From Actinoplanes xinjiangensis (GTDB lineage Bacteria; Actinomycetota; Actinomycetes; Mycobacteriales; Micromonosporaceae): 64,000 nucleotides of DNA. The notes beneath the pieces were generated by a model, which made no database searches, was not told the origin of the DNA, and worked only from the letters and a program-made list of their open reading frames with translations. Position numbers and translations under genes: made by a program. Numbering within the stretch: position 1 is the stretch's first letter; the number at the start of each line of letters is the position of its first letter. The stretch is taken from positions 393,087-457,086 of the forward strand of contig NZ_QGGR01000007.1 of the NCBI RefSeq assembly GCF_003148685.1. Reading direction: 5' to 3'. Below, one piece after another: positions 6,020 through 14,965 of the stretch.

Positions 6020-8211
6020 CGCTGACGAGGCTGGCCTGGCTGGTGACGGCGGGCGGCCGGGGCGCGTGGGGCCGGCTGGCGGGGATGGCCGCGGGGATCG
6101 CGGTCGGGGTCGCGTTGCTGCTGATGCTGTGCGGGGCGTACGACGGACTGGCGTCCCGTGCCGAGCGGTCCACGTGGACGTCCCCGAACCACGGCGTCGA
6201 CGCCGGGCGCCTGACCGGTCCCGCCACCGTGCCGCCGGCCGACGACGTGCTGCTGGTCTCCGTCGTGGAGGACACCTTCGCCGGACGGGCGATCACCCGG
6301 CTCGACGTGGCGTCGTCCCCCGGATCGACGGCCACCGTGCCCGGCATCGGGCGGCCACCGGCGATCGGCACCTACCACGCCTCCCCGGCCCTGGCCGCGC
6401 TCATCGACGGCCGGCCCGCCGACCAGCTGGGCGCCCGCTACGGCAGCCGGGCCGGGCTGATCGCGGACACCGCACTGGCCGGCCCGGACTCACTGGTCGT
6501 GGTGACCGGAACCGCGGTGGCCGATCTGGATCCGTCGCGGTCGAGCATCGGGTTCGGCGGCGAGCCGTACGGCGTCTGGTCGGTGACCGGGTTGCGCGGC
6601 ACCGCCTTCCCGAGCACCGCCTACCGCACGGTCGCGATCATCGGAGCGATGGCGATTCTGCTTCCGGTGCTGATCCTGGTCGGTGTGGTGACCCGGCTCG
6701 GCGCCGCGGAGCGGGCCGGGCGGTTGGCGGCGCTGCGGCTGATCGGGGCGACACCCCGCCGGGTCGCGGACATCGCGGCGGTGGAGATCGGCGTGACGAG
6801 TTTCGCCGGCGCGGTCGCGGGCGTGGCCCTGGCGTGGCTGCTGGTGCCGGTGGCGGCCCGGGTCGACGTGGCCGACGGGCGGTTCTTCCCCGCCGATCTG
6901 ACCGCCGGGCCGGTCACCACGGTCGCCGTAGTGCTGGGCGTGGTCGTGGTCGCCACCGCGGTGGCGTGGTGGCGGACTGCCCGGGCCGGGATCGGGCCAC
7001 TCGGGGGCTCCCGATCCCGGCCCGAGCACCGTCCGTCCGCGATCGGTGTGCTCCCGCTGCTGGTGGGCGTGATGGAGATGGTCGCCGTGACCGTTCTCGC
7101 GATCGCCGGTTCGCCCCTGCCCGGCACGGACGTCCTGTTGATCCTGGGTTTCCTGCTGGTGGCGTTCGGGCTGCTGACGTCGGGGCCGGTCCTGACCTAC
7201 TGGGTGGCGGGCTTGGGCGCCGGTCGTTCCCGTACCGCGGCGGGGGTGATCGCGATGAACTGGATCCGCCGCCATCCCCGCGCCACGTTCCGGTCGGTCA
7301 GCGGTCTGGTCGCGGCGCTGTTCATGGTGTCGGTGTTCGCCGCGGCCGTCACCACGGTCCGCGACGACCGGGTGTTCGCCCCGGTCGGGGATCGCATTCC
7401 GGAGTCCGCGCTGGTCACCAATCTCGGCACCCGGCCCGGCGAGGTCGCGCGGGCGTCCGCCGAGGCGGCCCGGGTGGCCGGGACCGCCGGGGTCACGGCG
7501 GCGGTGATCGGCAGTCACCATCCGGAGGAGGGTGTGGTCTTCACCGCGGGCGACGCCGTGCGGCTCGGGCTGACGGTCCCGGACGGTGCGGGTCACGTCC
7601 GGGTCGGCAACTCCTGGTTCGAGGGCGGGCCGCTCGACGTCGCGGCCACGGCGGCGGTGGACACCACACCGGCGATCCTGCTGGTCACCACCGACGGCTC
7701 GACGGCGTCGATCGAGCGGGCCCGGACCGCGGTCCTGGTCAGCGGGCTGCGCCTGGCCCTGCCCCCGACGACTCCCGCCGAGCGGCGCGTCTCCGGCCTG
7801 CAGAGCTGGGCTGACCGGTACGCCGGCCTGGCCGCCCTGGGCATCGTGGTGGCGACGGTGATCTCCGCGGTGTCGCTGGCCGTGTCCACGGTCGCCGCGA
7901 TCCTGGACCGCAGGCGGGTGCTGGGGCTGCTCCGGCTGACGGGCATGCCGGTGTCCGCGATCCGGCGGGTGATCGTCGCCGAGGCCGCGTTGCCGCTGGC
8001 CACGGTGTTCGCCCTCTGTGTCGGGCTGGGTTTCCTGGTCGCCTGGTGCATCCTGGCCGGCCTGACCCAGGGCCGCCGGAGCGTCTCCTGGCCGGACCCG
8101 TCCTACTACGCGGCGCTGGGTACGAGTCTGCTGCTGGCCGCCGCCGCGGTGACCGCCACGTTCCGGACCGCCCGGACGAACACGGGTCTGGCTGCCACCC
8201 GCTTCGAGTGA
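6016..8211 (+). CDS. ABC transporter permease, FtsX-like (two FtsX domains)
   Basis: The 731-residue membrane protein follows its ATPase with a 4-base overlap. An N-terminal membrane segment (about residues 15-40) precedes an extracytoplasmic region. A first FtsX module follows with VAIIGAMAILLPVLILVGVV and LAALRLIGATPRRV (about 205-320), then a middle pair of helices (340-400), a second extracytoplasmic region, and a second FtsX module near the C-terminus (LGLLRLTGMPVSAIRRV, 615-725). The conserved LRLIGATP and LRLTGMP loops are typical coupling helices. It probably exports a hydrophobic compound or peptide under PadR control. Confidence 0.88.
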   Translation: MTLTRLAWLVTAGGRGAWGRLAGMAAGIAVGVALLLMLCGAYDGLASRAERSTWTSPNHGVDAGRLTGPATVPPADDVLLVSVVEDTFAGRAITRLDVASSPGSTATVPGIGRPPAIGTYHASPALAALIDGRPADQLGARYGSRAGLIADTALAGPDSLVVVTGTAVADLDPSRSSIGFGGEPYGVWSVTGLRGTAFPSTAYRTVAIIGAMAILLPVLILVGVVTRLGAAERAGRLAALRLIGATPRRVADIAAVEIGVTSFAGAVAGVALAWLLVPVAARVDVADGRFFPADLTAGPVTTVAVVLGVVVVATAVAWWRTARAGIGPLGGSRSRPEHRPSAIGVLPLLVGVMEMVAVTVLAIAGSPLPGTDVLLILGFLLVAFGLLTSGPVLTYWVAGLGAGRSRTAAGVIAMNWIRRHPRATFRSVSGLVAALFMVSVFAAAVTTVRDDRVFAPVGDRIPESALVTNLGTRPGEVARASAEAARVAGTAGVTAAVIGSHHPEEGVVFTAGDAVRLGLTVPDGAGHVRVGNSWFEGGPLDVAATAAVDTTPAILLVTTDGSTASIERARTAVLVSGLRLALPPTTPAERRVSGLQSWADRYAGLAALGIVVATVISAVSLAVSTVAAILDRRRVLGLLRLTGMPVSAIRRVIVAEAALPLATVFALCVGLGFLVAWCILAGLTQGRRSVSWPDPSYYAALGTSLLLAAAAVTATFRTARTNTGLAATRFE

Positions 8212-8233
8212 GCCGCGCCGTGTCCGCGGACGT

Positions 8234-8258
8234 CCGCCGGCTCGCGGAGAGCCGGTGG
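8234..8258. terminator. Hairpin between convergent genes
   Basis: CCGCCGGCTC (8234-8243) pairs with GAGCCGGTGG (8249-8258) across a five-base loop, with one G-T pair. It lies just after the permease stop and overlaps the region preceding the stop of the convergent kinase gene, suggesting a bidirectional terminator. Confidence 0.5.
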
Positions 8259-8260
8259 TG

Positions 8261-11200
8261 TCAGGAGACGGCCTCCAGGTCGAGGATGAAACGGGAACCG
8301 CCGGCCGGGTTGGGCTCGTGGTGGACGTCGCCGTGGTTGGCCCTGGCCAGGCCGCGGACGATGTAGAGGCCGAGGCCGGTGCCCTTGACGTCGGTGGCGT
8401 CCCGGTCGGCGCGGGTGAGCCGGTCGAACAGGCGGTCCCGGAAGTTCTCCGGCACGCCGGGACCACGGTCCTCGACGGTGACGTGCACCCGGCGGTCGCT
8501 GCGGGTGATCCGTACCGCGGTGGCGCCACCGCCGTACTTGGCCGCGTTGGACAGCAGGTTCACCAGGATCTGCTGCAGGTGGCCGGGGGCGAACAGGACC
8601 GGGGCGTCGTCGCCGTGCACGGGCGGGCCGTCCGACGTGAGGAAGGACGACAGGGCGGTCTCGATCTGGGCGCGCAGCGACAGCTCCCGGCGGTCGGCGC
8701 GGATGCTGCCGGCGTCGATGGTGACCATCGCCAGCACTTCACGGACGATGTCGTCGAGCCGCGCCGCCTGCCGGCCGATCGCGTCGACGGCCCGGCCCCG
8801 GCGGCTGTCGTCGAGGCGCGCCCAATCGTCGGCGAGGATCTCCGCGTGGCCTTTGATGGTGGTGAGCGGGTTGCCGATCTCGTGCCCGAGCATCCCGATG
8901 ATGTCGAGTTTCAGCTGGTTGGCCGCCTCGAGTTCGGTGTTGCGTTCGGCGAGCGCGGTGGCGGCGTTGTCGCGGGCCCGTTCCGCGGCGCGGCGGCCGC
9001 TGATGTCGGTCACCACGCCGATCAGGTGTTTGGGCCGGCCGGTGTCGTCGCGGACCAGGGAGACGGTGGCCTCGACGTCGACCCGGTGGCCGTCGGCGTG
9101 CCACAGGCGGCCCTCCCGGGTGTATGAGTCGGCGTCCCCGGCGAACAGCCCGGCCAGCAGGTGCCGGTTCTCGGCGACCTCCTCCGGGTCGAGCAGTTCC
9201 GCCTCGGGCCGGCCGGTGAGGTGTTCGACGGTGTGGCCGAGCATCCGGGCGTAGGCGCGGTTGACCGCGGTGAGGGTGCCGTCGAGGGCGCGGATCACCT
9301 GCCCGGCGGCCGAGTTGTCGAACTGGGCGCGCAGCCGCTGCTCACTGTCGGCGAGCGCGATCTCGGCGGCGCGTGCGGCGGTCACATCGGTGTTGATCTC
9401 CAGGACCTGCACCGGTTCGTGGTGGCCGTCGGCACCCGGTTCGGGCTGGTGCAGGACCTGGCGGCTCATCACGGTGAGCAGGCGGCCGTCCGCGGTGACA
9501 TGCTGGAGCCGGCCCTCCCAGCGGCCGTCGTGTTCGAGGCGTTCGCGCTGCCCGGCGGCCGTGCCGTGAGCGGGGTACACGGTGGCGAACAGACGGTCGG
9601 CGGCCCTGCCGGTGGCGGCGGTGAGCGGCCATCCGTACAACTCGGTGGCGCGGGCGTTCCACCAGCGGATCGTCCCGTCGAGGTCGCGCACGATGACGGC
9701 GGCCGGGATCAGTTCCAGCAGCCGGGCATGGCGGCGCAGTTCGGCGTCGGCGGCGCGGCGGGCGGTGATGTCCTCGATCTGGTTCACCACGTACCGGGCG
9801 TCGCCGTGCTCGTCGCGGACGACCGAGGCACGTACCGCGACCCAGATGGTGCGGCCGTCGCGGTGCCGGTAGCGGCGTTCGGCGCTGACCGTGTCGATCT
9901 CCCCGTCGCGCAGCCGGCGGATGAAGTCGGCGGTGCCGGCCACGTCGTCGGGGTGCTGGAGGTCGGCGTACGTCATCCGGCTCAGCTCCTCCGACGAGTA
10001 ACCGGTGATCGCCGACATGGCCGCGTTGGCGTGCAGGTACCGGCCCAGTTCGCCGGGTTTGAGGCTGGACAGGGTGAGCCCGACCGGGCTGTTGTCGAAG
10101 GTGAGCCGGAACCGGTTCTCGCTGACCGCCAGCTCGGCCAGTGCCCGGGCGGTGTGCGCGGCGTCGTCGGCGTGCCGCAGCGCCCCGGTGAGGGCGTCGG
10201 CCAGCAGGGTCAGCAGCTGCTCGTCACCGTCGTCGAACGCGCCGGGCCGGCCGCCAGCGACCAGCAGTGCCCCGAACACGGTCCCGGCCGGGCTGCGCAG
10301 TGGCGCCACCACCAGCGAGCGCATGCCGATCGTGCGGGACAGGGTGTGGTCGGCGCGCGGGTCGGTGGCGGTGTCGTCGCAGCGTACGGTGGTGCCGGTG
10401 GCCGTCGCGGCACCGATGACGGTGCCGGAGAGGGCGACGGCGGGCACCTCACGGCCGGCGAACGCGCCGGTGCCCGCGACCATCCGCATGGTGCGGCCGT
10501 CGGGGTCGATCAGATGCACCGACGCGGCTTCGCCGGTCGAGATCACCTCGAGCGTACGGTCGGCGATGAGCCGTAACACCGCGTCCCGGTCGGCGGCCAC
10601 CGTGGTGATCTCCCGTTGCACCCGGATCGTGGTGCGCAGCCGGTCGGTCTCGCGGGCGGCGGACTGCTCGGCGACGATCGCGTCGGTGACGTCCCGCCCG
10701 GTCACCATGATCACCTGCTGGTCCGCGACGACCCGGCGCGACCAGTGCACCCACCGGTATCCGCCGTCCCCGGTCCGGCAGCGGAACGTGCCCTCCGCGG
10801 GGGCCGCGCCGGCCGGGGCGTCGTCCGGGTGCCGCAGCGCGGCGAGGGTCGTCCCGGTCAGTTCGTCCTCGCCCCAGCCGAGCGTCCGCTGCCAGGCCGC
10901 GTTGACGCGCAACACCGTCCCGTCGAGATCGGTCAGGGCCAGCAGGTCCGGGCTCGCGGTGATCATCACGTCGAGCAGGTCCTGGCTGTGCCGCCCCGCG
11001 GTCACGTCGACGATCTGCGCCAGGAACCGCACCGGCACCCCGGACTCGGCGGTCAGCACGGTGACCGTGACCAGGCAGTGGAGCACCTGCCCGTCCTTGC
11101 GCAGCAGCCGCCGCGACACCTGCCGGCCGGCCCGGGACGCCAGGTCGTCGGGTACGGCGCCGTCGGTGTCCCGGTCGCCGGGGTGGGTGACGCCCGACAG

Positions 11201-11755
11201 GGTCAGCCCGGCCAGTTCGTCGCCGGTGTACCCGAGCAGCGCGGACACCGCCGGGTTGACGCGGGTCCAGCGGCCGTCCTCGTCGAGGACCGCCATGCCG
11301 ATCGGGGACGCCTCGACCAGCGACCGGAACCAGGCCTCACTGTCGGCCAGCGCCTGCCGGCTGCTGCTGTCGACGACCTCGGCGATCAGGAACGCCGCCC
11401 CGGACCGGTCGTGGGCCAGGAAGTTGCGGCTGGAGATCCACACCCGGGAGCCGTCCCGGCGCACCAGCACCCGCTCGACCACGGCTTCCTGGATCCGGCC
11501 CTCGATCATGCCCTCGAACACGTCGCCGACCCCGGCCCGGTCCTCCGGGGCGACCACGATCTGCGAGGACCGCCCGATCAGCTCCTGCCGGTCGTAGCCG
11601 AGCAGATCGCCGAACGCCTGGTTGGCGGCGACGAACCGGCCGACCTCGCCCTCGGCCAGGGTGAGCACCACCTTCGGCACCGGGCTGGCGGTGAACGCGC
11701 CCACCAGCAGCTCCAACGGCTGGCCGTCGACGCGTTCGAGGATCCCGACATGCAC
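8261..11755 (-). CDS. Multi-PAS/GAF sensor histidine kinase
   Basis: The 1,164-residue protein has no clear membrane segment, so it is likely a cytoplasmic sensor. Reading the repeats gives PAS1 (about 15-125), PAS2 (140-255), PAS3 (258-365), a GAF domain (385-535), PAS4 (545-670), PAS5 (675-800) and PAS6 (805-925). A short helix leads to the kinase: H-box GHEIGNPLTT with the phospho-accepting His near 958, N-box QILVNLLSNAAKYG near 1065, G1 VEDRGPGVP and G2 GTGLGLYIV. It ends in the ATPase domain with no receiver, and no response regulator gene is adjacent. The GTG start is uncertain: a strong hairpin lies directly upstream (11759-11790). GTG codon 17 with GGAG in front is an alternative. 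Confidence 0.9.
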   Translation of the reverse strand: MHVGILERVDGQPLELLVGAFTASPVPKVVLTLAEGEVGRFVAANQAFGDLLGYDRQELIGRSSQIVVAPEDRAGVGDVFEGMIEGRIQEAVVERVLVRRDGSRVWISSRNFLAHDRSGAAFLIAEVVDSSSRQALADSEAWFRSLVEASPIGMAVLDEDGRWTRVNPAVSALLGYTGDELAGLTLSGVTHPGDRDTDGAVPDDLASRAGRQVSRRLLRKDGQVLHCLVTVTVLTAESGVPVRFLAQIVDVTAGRHSQDLLDVMITASPDLLALTDLDGTVLRVNAAWQRTLGWGEDELTGTTLAALRHPDDAPAGAAPAEGTFRCRTGDGGYRWVHWSRRVVADQQVIMVTGRDVTDAIVAEQSAARETDRLRTTIRVQREITTVAADRDAVLRLIADRTLEVISTGEAASVHLIDPDGRTMRMVAGTGAFAGREVPAVALSGTVIGAATATGTTVRCDDTATDPRADHTLSRTIGMRSLVVAPLRSPAGTVFGALLVAGGRPGAFDDGDEQLLTLLADALTGALRHADDAAHTARALAELAVSENRFRLTFDNSPVGLTLSSLKPGELGRYLHANAAMSAITGYSSEELSRMTYADLQHPDDVAGTADFIRRLRDGEIDTVSAERRYRHRDGRTIWVAVRASVVRDEHGDARYVVNQIEDITARRAADAELRRHARLLELIPAAVIVRDLDGTIRWWNARATELYGWPLTAATGRAADRLFATVYPAHGTAAGQRERLEHDGRWEGRLQHVTADGRLLTVMSRQVLHQPEPGADGHHEPVQVLEINTDVTAARAAEIALADSEQRLRAQFDNSAAGQVIRALDGTLTAVNRAYARMLGHTVEHLTGRPEAELLDPEEVAENRHLLAGLFAGDADSYTREGRLWHADGHRVDVEATVSLVRDDTGRPKHLIGVVTDISGRRAAERARDNAATALAERNTELEAANQLKLDIIGMLGHEIGNPLTTIKGHAEILADDWARLDDSRRGRAVDAIGRQAARLDDIVREVLAMVTIDAGSIRADRRELSLRAQIETALSSFLTSDGPPVHGDDAPVLFAPGHLQQILVNLLSNAAKYGGGATAVRITRSDRRVHVTVEDRGPGVPENFRDRLFDRLTRADRDATDVKGTGLGLYIVRGLARANHGDVHHEPNPAGGSRFILDLEAVS

Positions 11756-11758
11756 AAG

Positions 11759-11790
11759 CTCACGATCGGCCGGGTCGCCCGGATCGTGAG
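11759..11790. terminator. Strong hairpin between P450 and kinase genes
   Basis: CTCACGATC (11759-11767) and GATCGTGAG (11782-11790) pair perfectly, and CGGG-TCG-CCCG extends the stem inside with a three-base bulge. It follows the P450 stop by seven bases, fitting a terminator; it also covers the region where a ribosome site for the kinase would lie. Confidence 0.6.
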
Positions 11791-11797
11791 GGGCCGG

Positions 11798-12976
11798 TCA
11801 CCAGCGCACCGGTACCTCCTCGAGGCCGCCGACCAGCAGGCCCCGGCGCTGCCGCAGCTCCTCCACCCCGACCGCCAGCTCCAGGGTCGGCAGACGCTCC
11901 AGCAGCACGCTCAGCACGGTGCGCAGTTCCACGCGGGCCAGCGACTGACCGAGGCAGGAGTGCGGGCCGGCGCCGAAGGTCAGGTGCGGATTGGGGGAGC
12001 GGGCCAGGTCCATCTCGCCGGGGTCGGTGAAGACACGCTCGTCACGGTTGGCCGACGGCATCGCCGACAGTACGGTCGTGCCCGCCTCGACCACCGTGCC
12101 GGCGATCTCGACGCGCTCGGTGACCAGGCGGTGCGTACCGAATCCGAGGTTGGCGTCGAACCGCAGGACCTCCTCGACGGCGGTCGGCACCAGGCCGGGG
12201 TCGGCGAGCAGGCGTTCCCACCGCTCGCGCCGGGCCAGCAGCATGGCCGCCATCCTGCCGATCATGTTGGCGGTGGTCTCGTGGCCGGCGACGAGCAGCG
12301 CCTGCCCGGTGAAGACCAGTTCCGGCTCGGACAGCCGGCCGTCCTCGGCGTCGACGACCGTGACGAGCTCGGAGAGCAGGTCGTCACCCGGGTGCGCCCG
12401 TTTGGCCGCGACATGGGCCTGCATGTACGCCCACAGCTCCTGCCCGGACCGCCAGGTCTCCTCGGCGGTGAACCGGGTGATGTTGAGGAACCGGTCCGAC
12501 CAGTGGGCGAACCGGTCCCGGTCGGACGCCGGCACCCCGAGCAGGTCGCAGATCACGTAGACCGGCAGCGGGAAGCCGAGCGCGGTCCGCAGATCGGCCG
12601 GCGCCCCGTGGGCGATCATGTCGTCGACGAGCTGATGCGCGATGCGGGTGATGCCCGGTTGCAGGGCGGTCATCCGCCTGGCGGTGAAGGACCGGGTCAG
12701 CAGGCGCCGCCAGCGCTGGTGCCGGGCCTCCTCGTTGAGGAACGCCGGCCCGGTACCCATGGCGTTGCCGCCGGCCGGGGTGTTGCGGATGAAGCGGCGG
12801 TCGGTGATCGTCGTCCGGACGTCGTCGTAGCGGGTCAGCAGCAGGGCGTCGGTGCCGGCCGGGGTGCGCACATGGGCCACCGGGCAGCTCGCGCGCAGCT
12901 CCTGCCACTCCGCGGGCGGGTCCACCGCGGTCGGGGGTGTGAACGGGTAATCGAGCACGTTCTCCTGATCCGGCAT
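11798..12976 (-). CDS. Cytochrome P450
   Basis: The 392-residue protein has the bacterial class I P450 motifs: I-helix LLVAGHETTAN (227-237), E-x-x-R as EEVLR (268-272), and the heme-binding loop FGAGPHSCLGQSLARVEL with the cysteine ligand at 341. It would hydroxylate or otherwise oxidise a small substrate using electrons from the divergent 3Fe-4S ferredoxin 92 bp away. ATG 12976 is preferred to an upstream ATG at 13099 because GAGGAG lies seven bases upstream of it. The 18-bp region 12989-13006 contains an inverted repeat that may bind the nearby TetR regulator. Confidence 0.93.
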   Translation of the reverse strand: MPDQENVLDYPFTPPTAVDPPAEWQELRASCPVAHVRTPAGTDALLLTRYDDVRTTITDRRFIRNTPAGGNAMGTGPAFLNEEARHQRWRRLLTRSFTARRMTALQPGITRIAHQLVDDMIAHGAPADLRTALGFPLPVYVICDLLGVPASDRDRFAHWSDRFLNITRFTAEETWRSGQELWAYMQAHVAAKRAHPGDDLLSELVTVVDAEDGRLSEPELVFTGQALLVAGHETTANMIGRMAAMLLARRERWERLLADPGLVPTAVEEVLRFDANLGFGTHRLVTERVEIAGTVVEAGTTVLSAMPSANRDERVFTDPGEMDLARSPNPHLTFGAGPHSCLGQSLARVELRTVLSVLLERLPTLELAVGVEELRQRRGLLVGGLEEVPVRW

Positions 12977-12988
12977 GCCGTCTCCTCG

Positions 12989-13006
12989 AGTAAACGTCTG
13001 ATTACT
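12989..13006. promoter_or_regulatory. Inverted repeat in the P450/ferredoxin divergent promoter
   Basis: AGTAA (12989-12993) and TTACT (13002-13006) flank eight bases in the gap between the divergent P450 and ferredoxin genes. The size fits a TetR-family operator; the TetR gene at 13374 is the obvious candidate. Inference. Confidence 0.35.
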
Positions 13007-13067
13007 TGGTAGCGTACGGGCGGGACGACGAGGCAGCAAACGGTCGAAACGGTCACCGGGAGGTTCT

Positions 13068-13265
13068 GTGCGGATCGCCGCCGACGAGGACAAATGCATC
13101 GGTGCTGGTCAATGCGCTCTGACCGCACCCCACGTCTTCGACCAGCGCGACGACGACGGTGTTGTGGTCGTGCTGGTCGAGTTCCCGGCCGAGCCGGACC
13201 GTGCGGCCGCCCGCGCTGCCGCCGCCGGCTGCCCCGTCGCCGCCATCACGGTGACCGCCGGCTGA
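13068..13265 (+). CDS. 3Fe-4S ferredoxin, P450 electron donor
   Basis: This 65-residue protein has the short actinobacterial ferredoxin pattern: KCIGAGQCALTAPHVFD with cysteines at 10 and 16, and a third in AAGCPVAAITV (Cys 55). The Cys-x5-Cys spacing and the single C-terminal Cys-Pro indicate a 3Fe-4S cluster. Such ferredoxins pass electrons to the adjacent P450. Translation begins at GTG 13068, with GGGAGG upstream. It is transcribed divergently from the P450 and may share its control site. Confidence 0.9.
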   Translation: MRIAADEDKCIGAGQCALTAPHVFDQRDDDGVVVVLVEFPAEPDRAAARAAAAGCPVAAITVTAG

Positions 13266-13373
13266 CCCGGTGCTCCACCGCGCCAACCGCCAACCGCCGA
13301 CCGCCGGGGCCGCCGCCGACGACCTCTATGGGCCCGGGACAAACCGCCTGCCGGTACCCAGTACGGTCGAGGG

Positions 13374-14000
13374 GTGACGAACGCCGCCGATTCCCGTAAA
13401 CGCGGTCCACGAGGCTCGTACGTCGCCGGTCGTGAAGCCCAGCGGGCCATCCTGGACGCCGCGCGCGACGTCTTCGCCGAACATGGTTACCGCGGTGGTG
13501 TCCTGCGCGACGTCGCCGACCGTGCCGGCGTCAGCGCCGCCAACATCATCCACCACTTCGGCTCCAAGGAAGGCCTGCTGGTGGCCCTTCTCGAGGAGCG
13601 CGACCTCGGCAACAGCCACGAGTTGCAGGCGACCTCGTCCGGCTTCGTCGCCGGCCTCCGCGACCTCGTCCGCCGCAACGCGGCGGACCGCGGCATGGTC
13701 CACCTCTTCACGACCCTCGCCGCCGAGGCGACCGCTTCCGGTCATCCCGCCCACAAATTCTTCCGTACGCGGTACGACGAGATCCGCCGAGCCGCCACCG
13801 AAGGCGTCGTGACCGCCCGCGACCAGGGCACCCTTCCACCGGGCCCACCCGCCGCCGACGTGGCCGCCGCCCTGCTCGCGGTGATGGACGGCCTACAGAC
13901 CCAGTGGCTGCTCGACCCCGATTTCGACATGGTGGCCGCTTTCGACGCCCACCTGACCGCCATCGGCGCACCGCCCGCGCCGGAATCCGGAACACCCTGA
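13374..14000 (+). CDS. TetR-family transcriptional regulator
   Basis: The 208-residue protein has a TetR N-terminal helix-turn-helix (residues 20-65): AILDAARDVFAEHGYRGGVLRDVADRAGVSAANIIHHFGSKEGLL. The rest is the helical ligand domain, ending in a TetR-like C-terminal region with LLAVMDGLQTQWLLDP. It is 108 bases downstream of the ferredoxin gene in the same direction and probably controls the P450/ferredoxin pair. It begins with GTG at 13374. The next gene overlaps or directly abuts its end. Confidence 0.88.
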   Translation: MTNAADSRKRGPRGSYVAGREAQRAILDAARDVFAEHGYRGGVLRDVADRAGVSAANIIHHFGSKEGLLVALLEERDLGNSHELQATSSGFVAGLRDLVRRNAADRGMVHLFTTLAAEATASGHPAHKFFRTRYDEIRRAATEGVVTARDQGTLPPGPPAADVAAALLAVMDGLQTQWLLDPDFDMVAAFDAHLTAIGAPPAPESGTP

Positions 14001-14518
14001 CCGCCCGGGCGCTGTTGATCACCGGCGTCGTCGGTGCCGGCAAGACGACGATCGCCGGGGCGGCCGCCGACCTGCTCCAGGCCCGGCAGGTCGCGCACGC
14101 CGTGATCGACGTCGACTGGCTGCGCCGATGCCGGCCCAGCCCGCCAGACGACCCGTTCCACGTCGCGCTCACCCTGCGCAACCTGGCCGCGGTCAGCCGC
14201 AACTTCCGGGAGGCGGGCGCCGGGCGCCTGATCCTGGCCGGCGTCATCGAGAGCCGCTCGGAACGCGACGCCTACCAGGAGGCCATCGGCATTCCCCTGG
14301 CCGTCTGCCGCCTGCACGCCGACCGGGCCACGATCCGCAGCCGGCTGACCGCCCGGCTGGGCGCCGATTCCCCGGAACTGTCCTGGTTCCTCGATCGGGC
14401 CGCCACCCTGGACCAGATCCTCACCACCGCCGATCTCGCCGACACCGTCGTGGACGCCGGCCGCCCGATCACCGAGGTCGCCGCGGACGTCCTCACCGCG
14501 ACCGGCTGGGACCGCTGA
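13904..14518 (+). CDS. P-loop kinase / ATP-binding protein
   Basis: The frame encodes a small nucleotide- or metabolite-kinase-like protein: Walker A GVVGAGKTT within ALLITGVVGAGKTTIAG, then VIDVDWLRR, and a C-terminal helical part. About 174 residues follow the first beta strand. The start is uncertain. GTG 13904 is the only standard upstream start but would give 31 residues that merely shadow the TetR tail; CTG 13997 overlapping the TetR stop would fit the fold best; TTG 14015 cuts into the first strand. I give the longest form. The last codons (WDR-stop) lie inside the first unit of the 51-bp minisatellite. Confidence 0.75.
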   Translation: MAARPRFRHGGRFRRPPDRHRRTARAGIRNTLTARALLITGVVGAGKTTIAGAAADLLQARQVAHAVIDVDWLRRCRPSPPDDPFHVALTLRNLAAVSRNFREAGAGRLILAGVIESRSERDAYQEAIGIPLAVCRLHADRATIRSRLTARLGADSPELSWFLDRAATLDQILTTADLADTVVDAGRPITEVAADVLTATGWDR

Positions 14519-14840
14519 CCCGGTGCGGCGGTTTCGGTGGCCGTGGTCGGCGTGGCCTGGGACCGCTGACCCGGTGCGGCGGTTTCGGTGGCCGTGGTCG
14601 GCGTGGCCTGGGACCGCTGACCCGATGCGGCGGATTCGGCGGTCATGGTCGGCGTCGGCGGGCCTGGGTCTGCTGATCCGGTGTGACGGGTTCGGCAGTC
14701 ATGGTTGGTGTCGGCGGGCCTGGGTCTGCTGATCCGGTGTGACGGGTTCGGTGGTCGTGAACGGCGTCGGCGGGGCCTTGGTCTGCTGATTCGGCGTGGC
14801 GGGTTGGGTGGTCGTGGTCGGGCGTCGGCGGGGAAGAAAC
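14510..14840 (+). repeat. 51-57-bp minisatellite, about six copies, starting inside the kinase stop codon
   Basis: Units 1 (14510-14560) and 2 (14561-14611) are 51 bases and identical; the next four are 56-57 bases and diverged. Each opens GACCGCTGACCC or TCTGCTGATCC and ends CGGCGTGGCCTGG or CGGCGGGCCTGGG. The first unit contains the last codons and TGA of the P-loop kinase gene, so each copy repeats that stop. No coding function is likely for 14519-14965; nothing else was seen there. Confidence 0.9.
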
Positions 14841-14965
14841 TGCCGCGCCCGCGTGGGCGACGCCCTGCCGCCCGGCTACGGCGAGGTGAAAGGAAAGGGC
14901 ATTCCGGTGCCGTGGTGGCAGCCGCCGCTACCGGAGTGTTCGCGGTCGTGGGCCGTCGGACGCGG

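Noticed and set aside
10616..13012. A 798-codon plus-strand frame over the kinase and P450 genes
   Set aside because: Antisense shadow of the histidine kinase and P450, with no recognisable motif.
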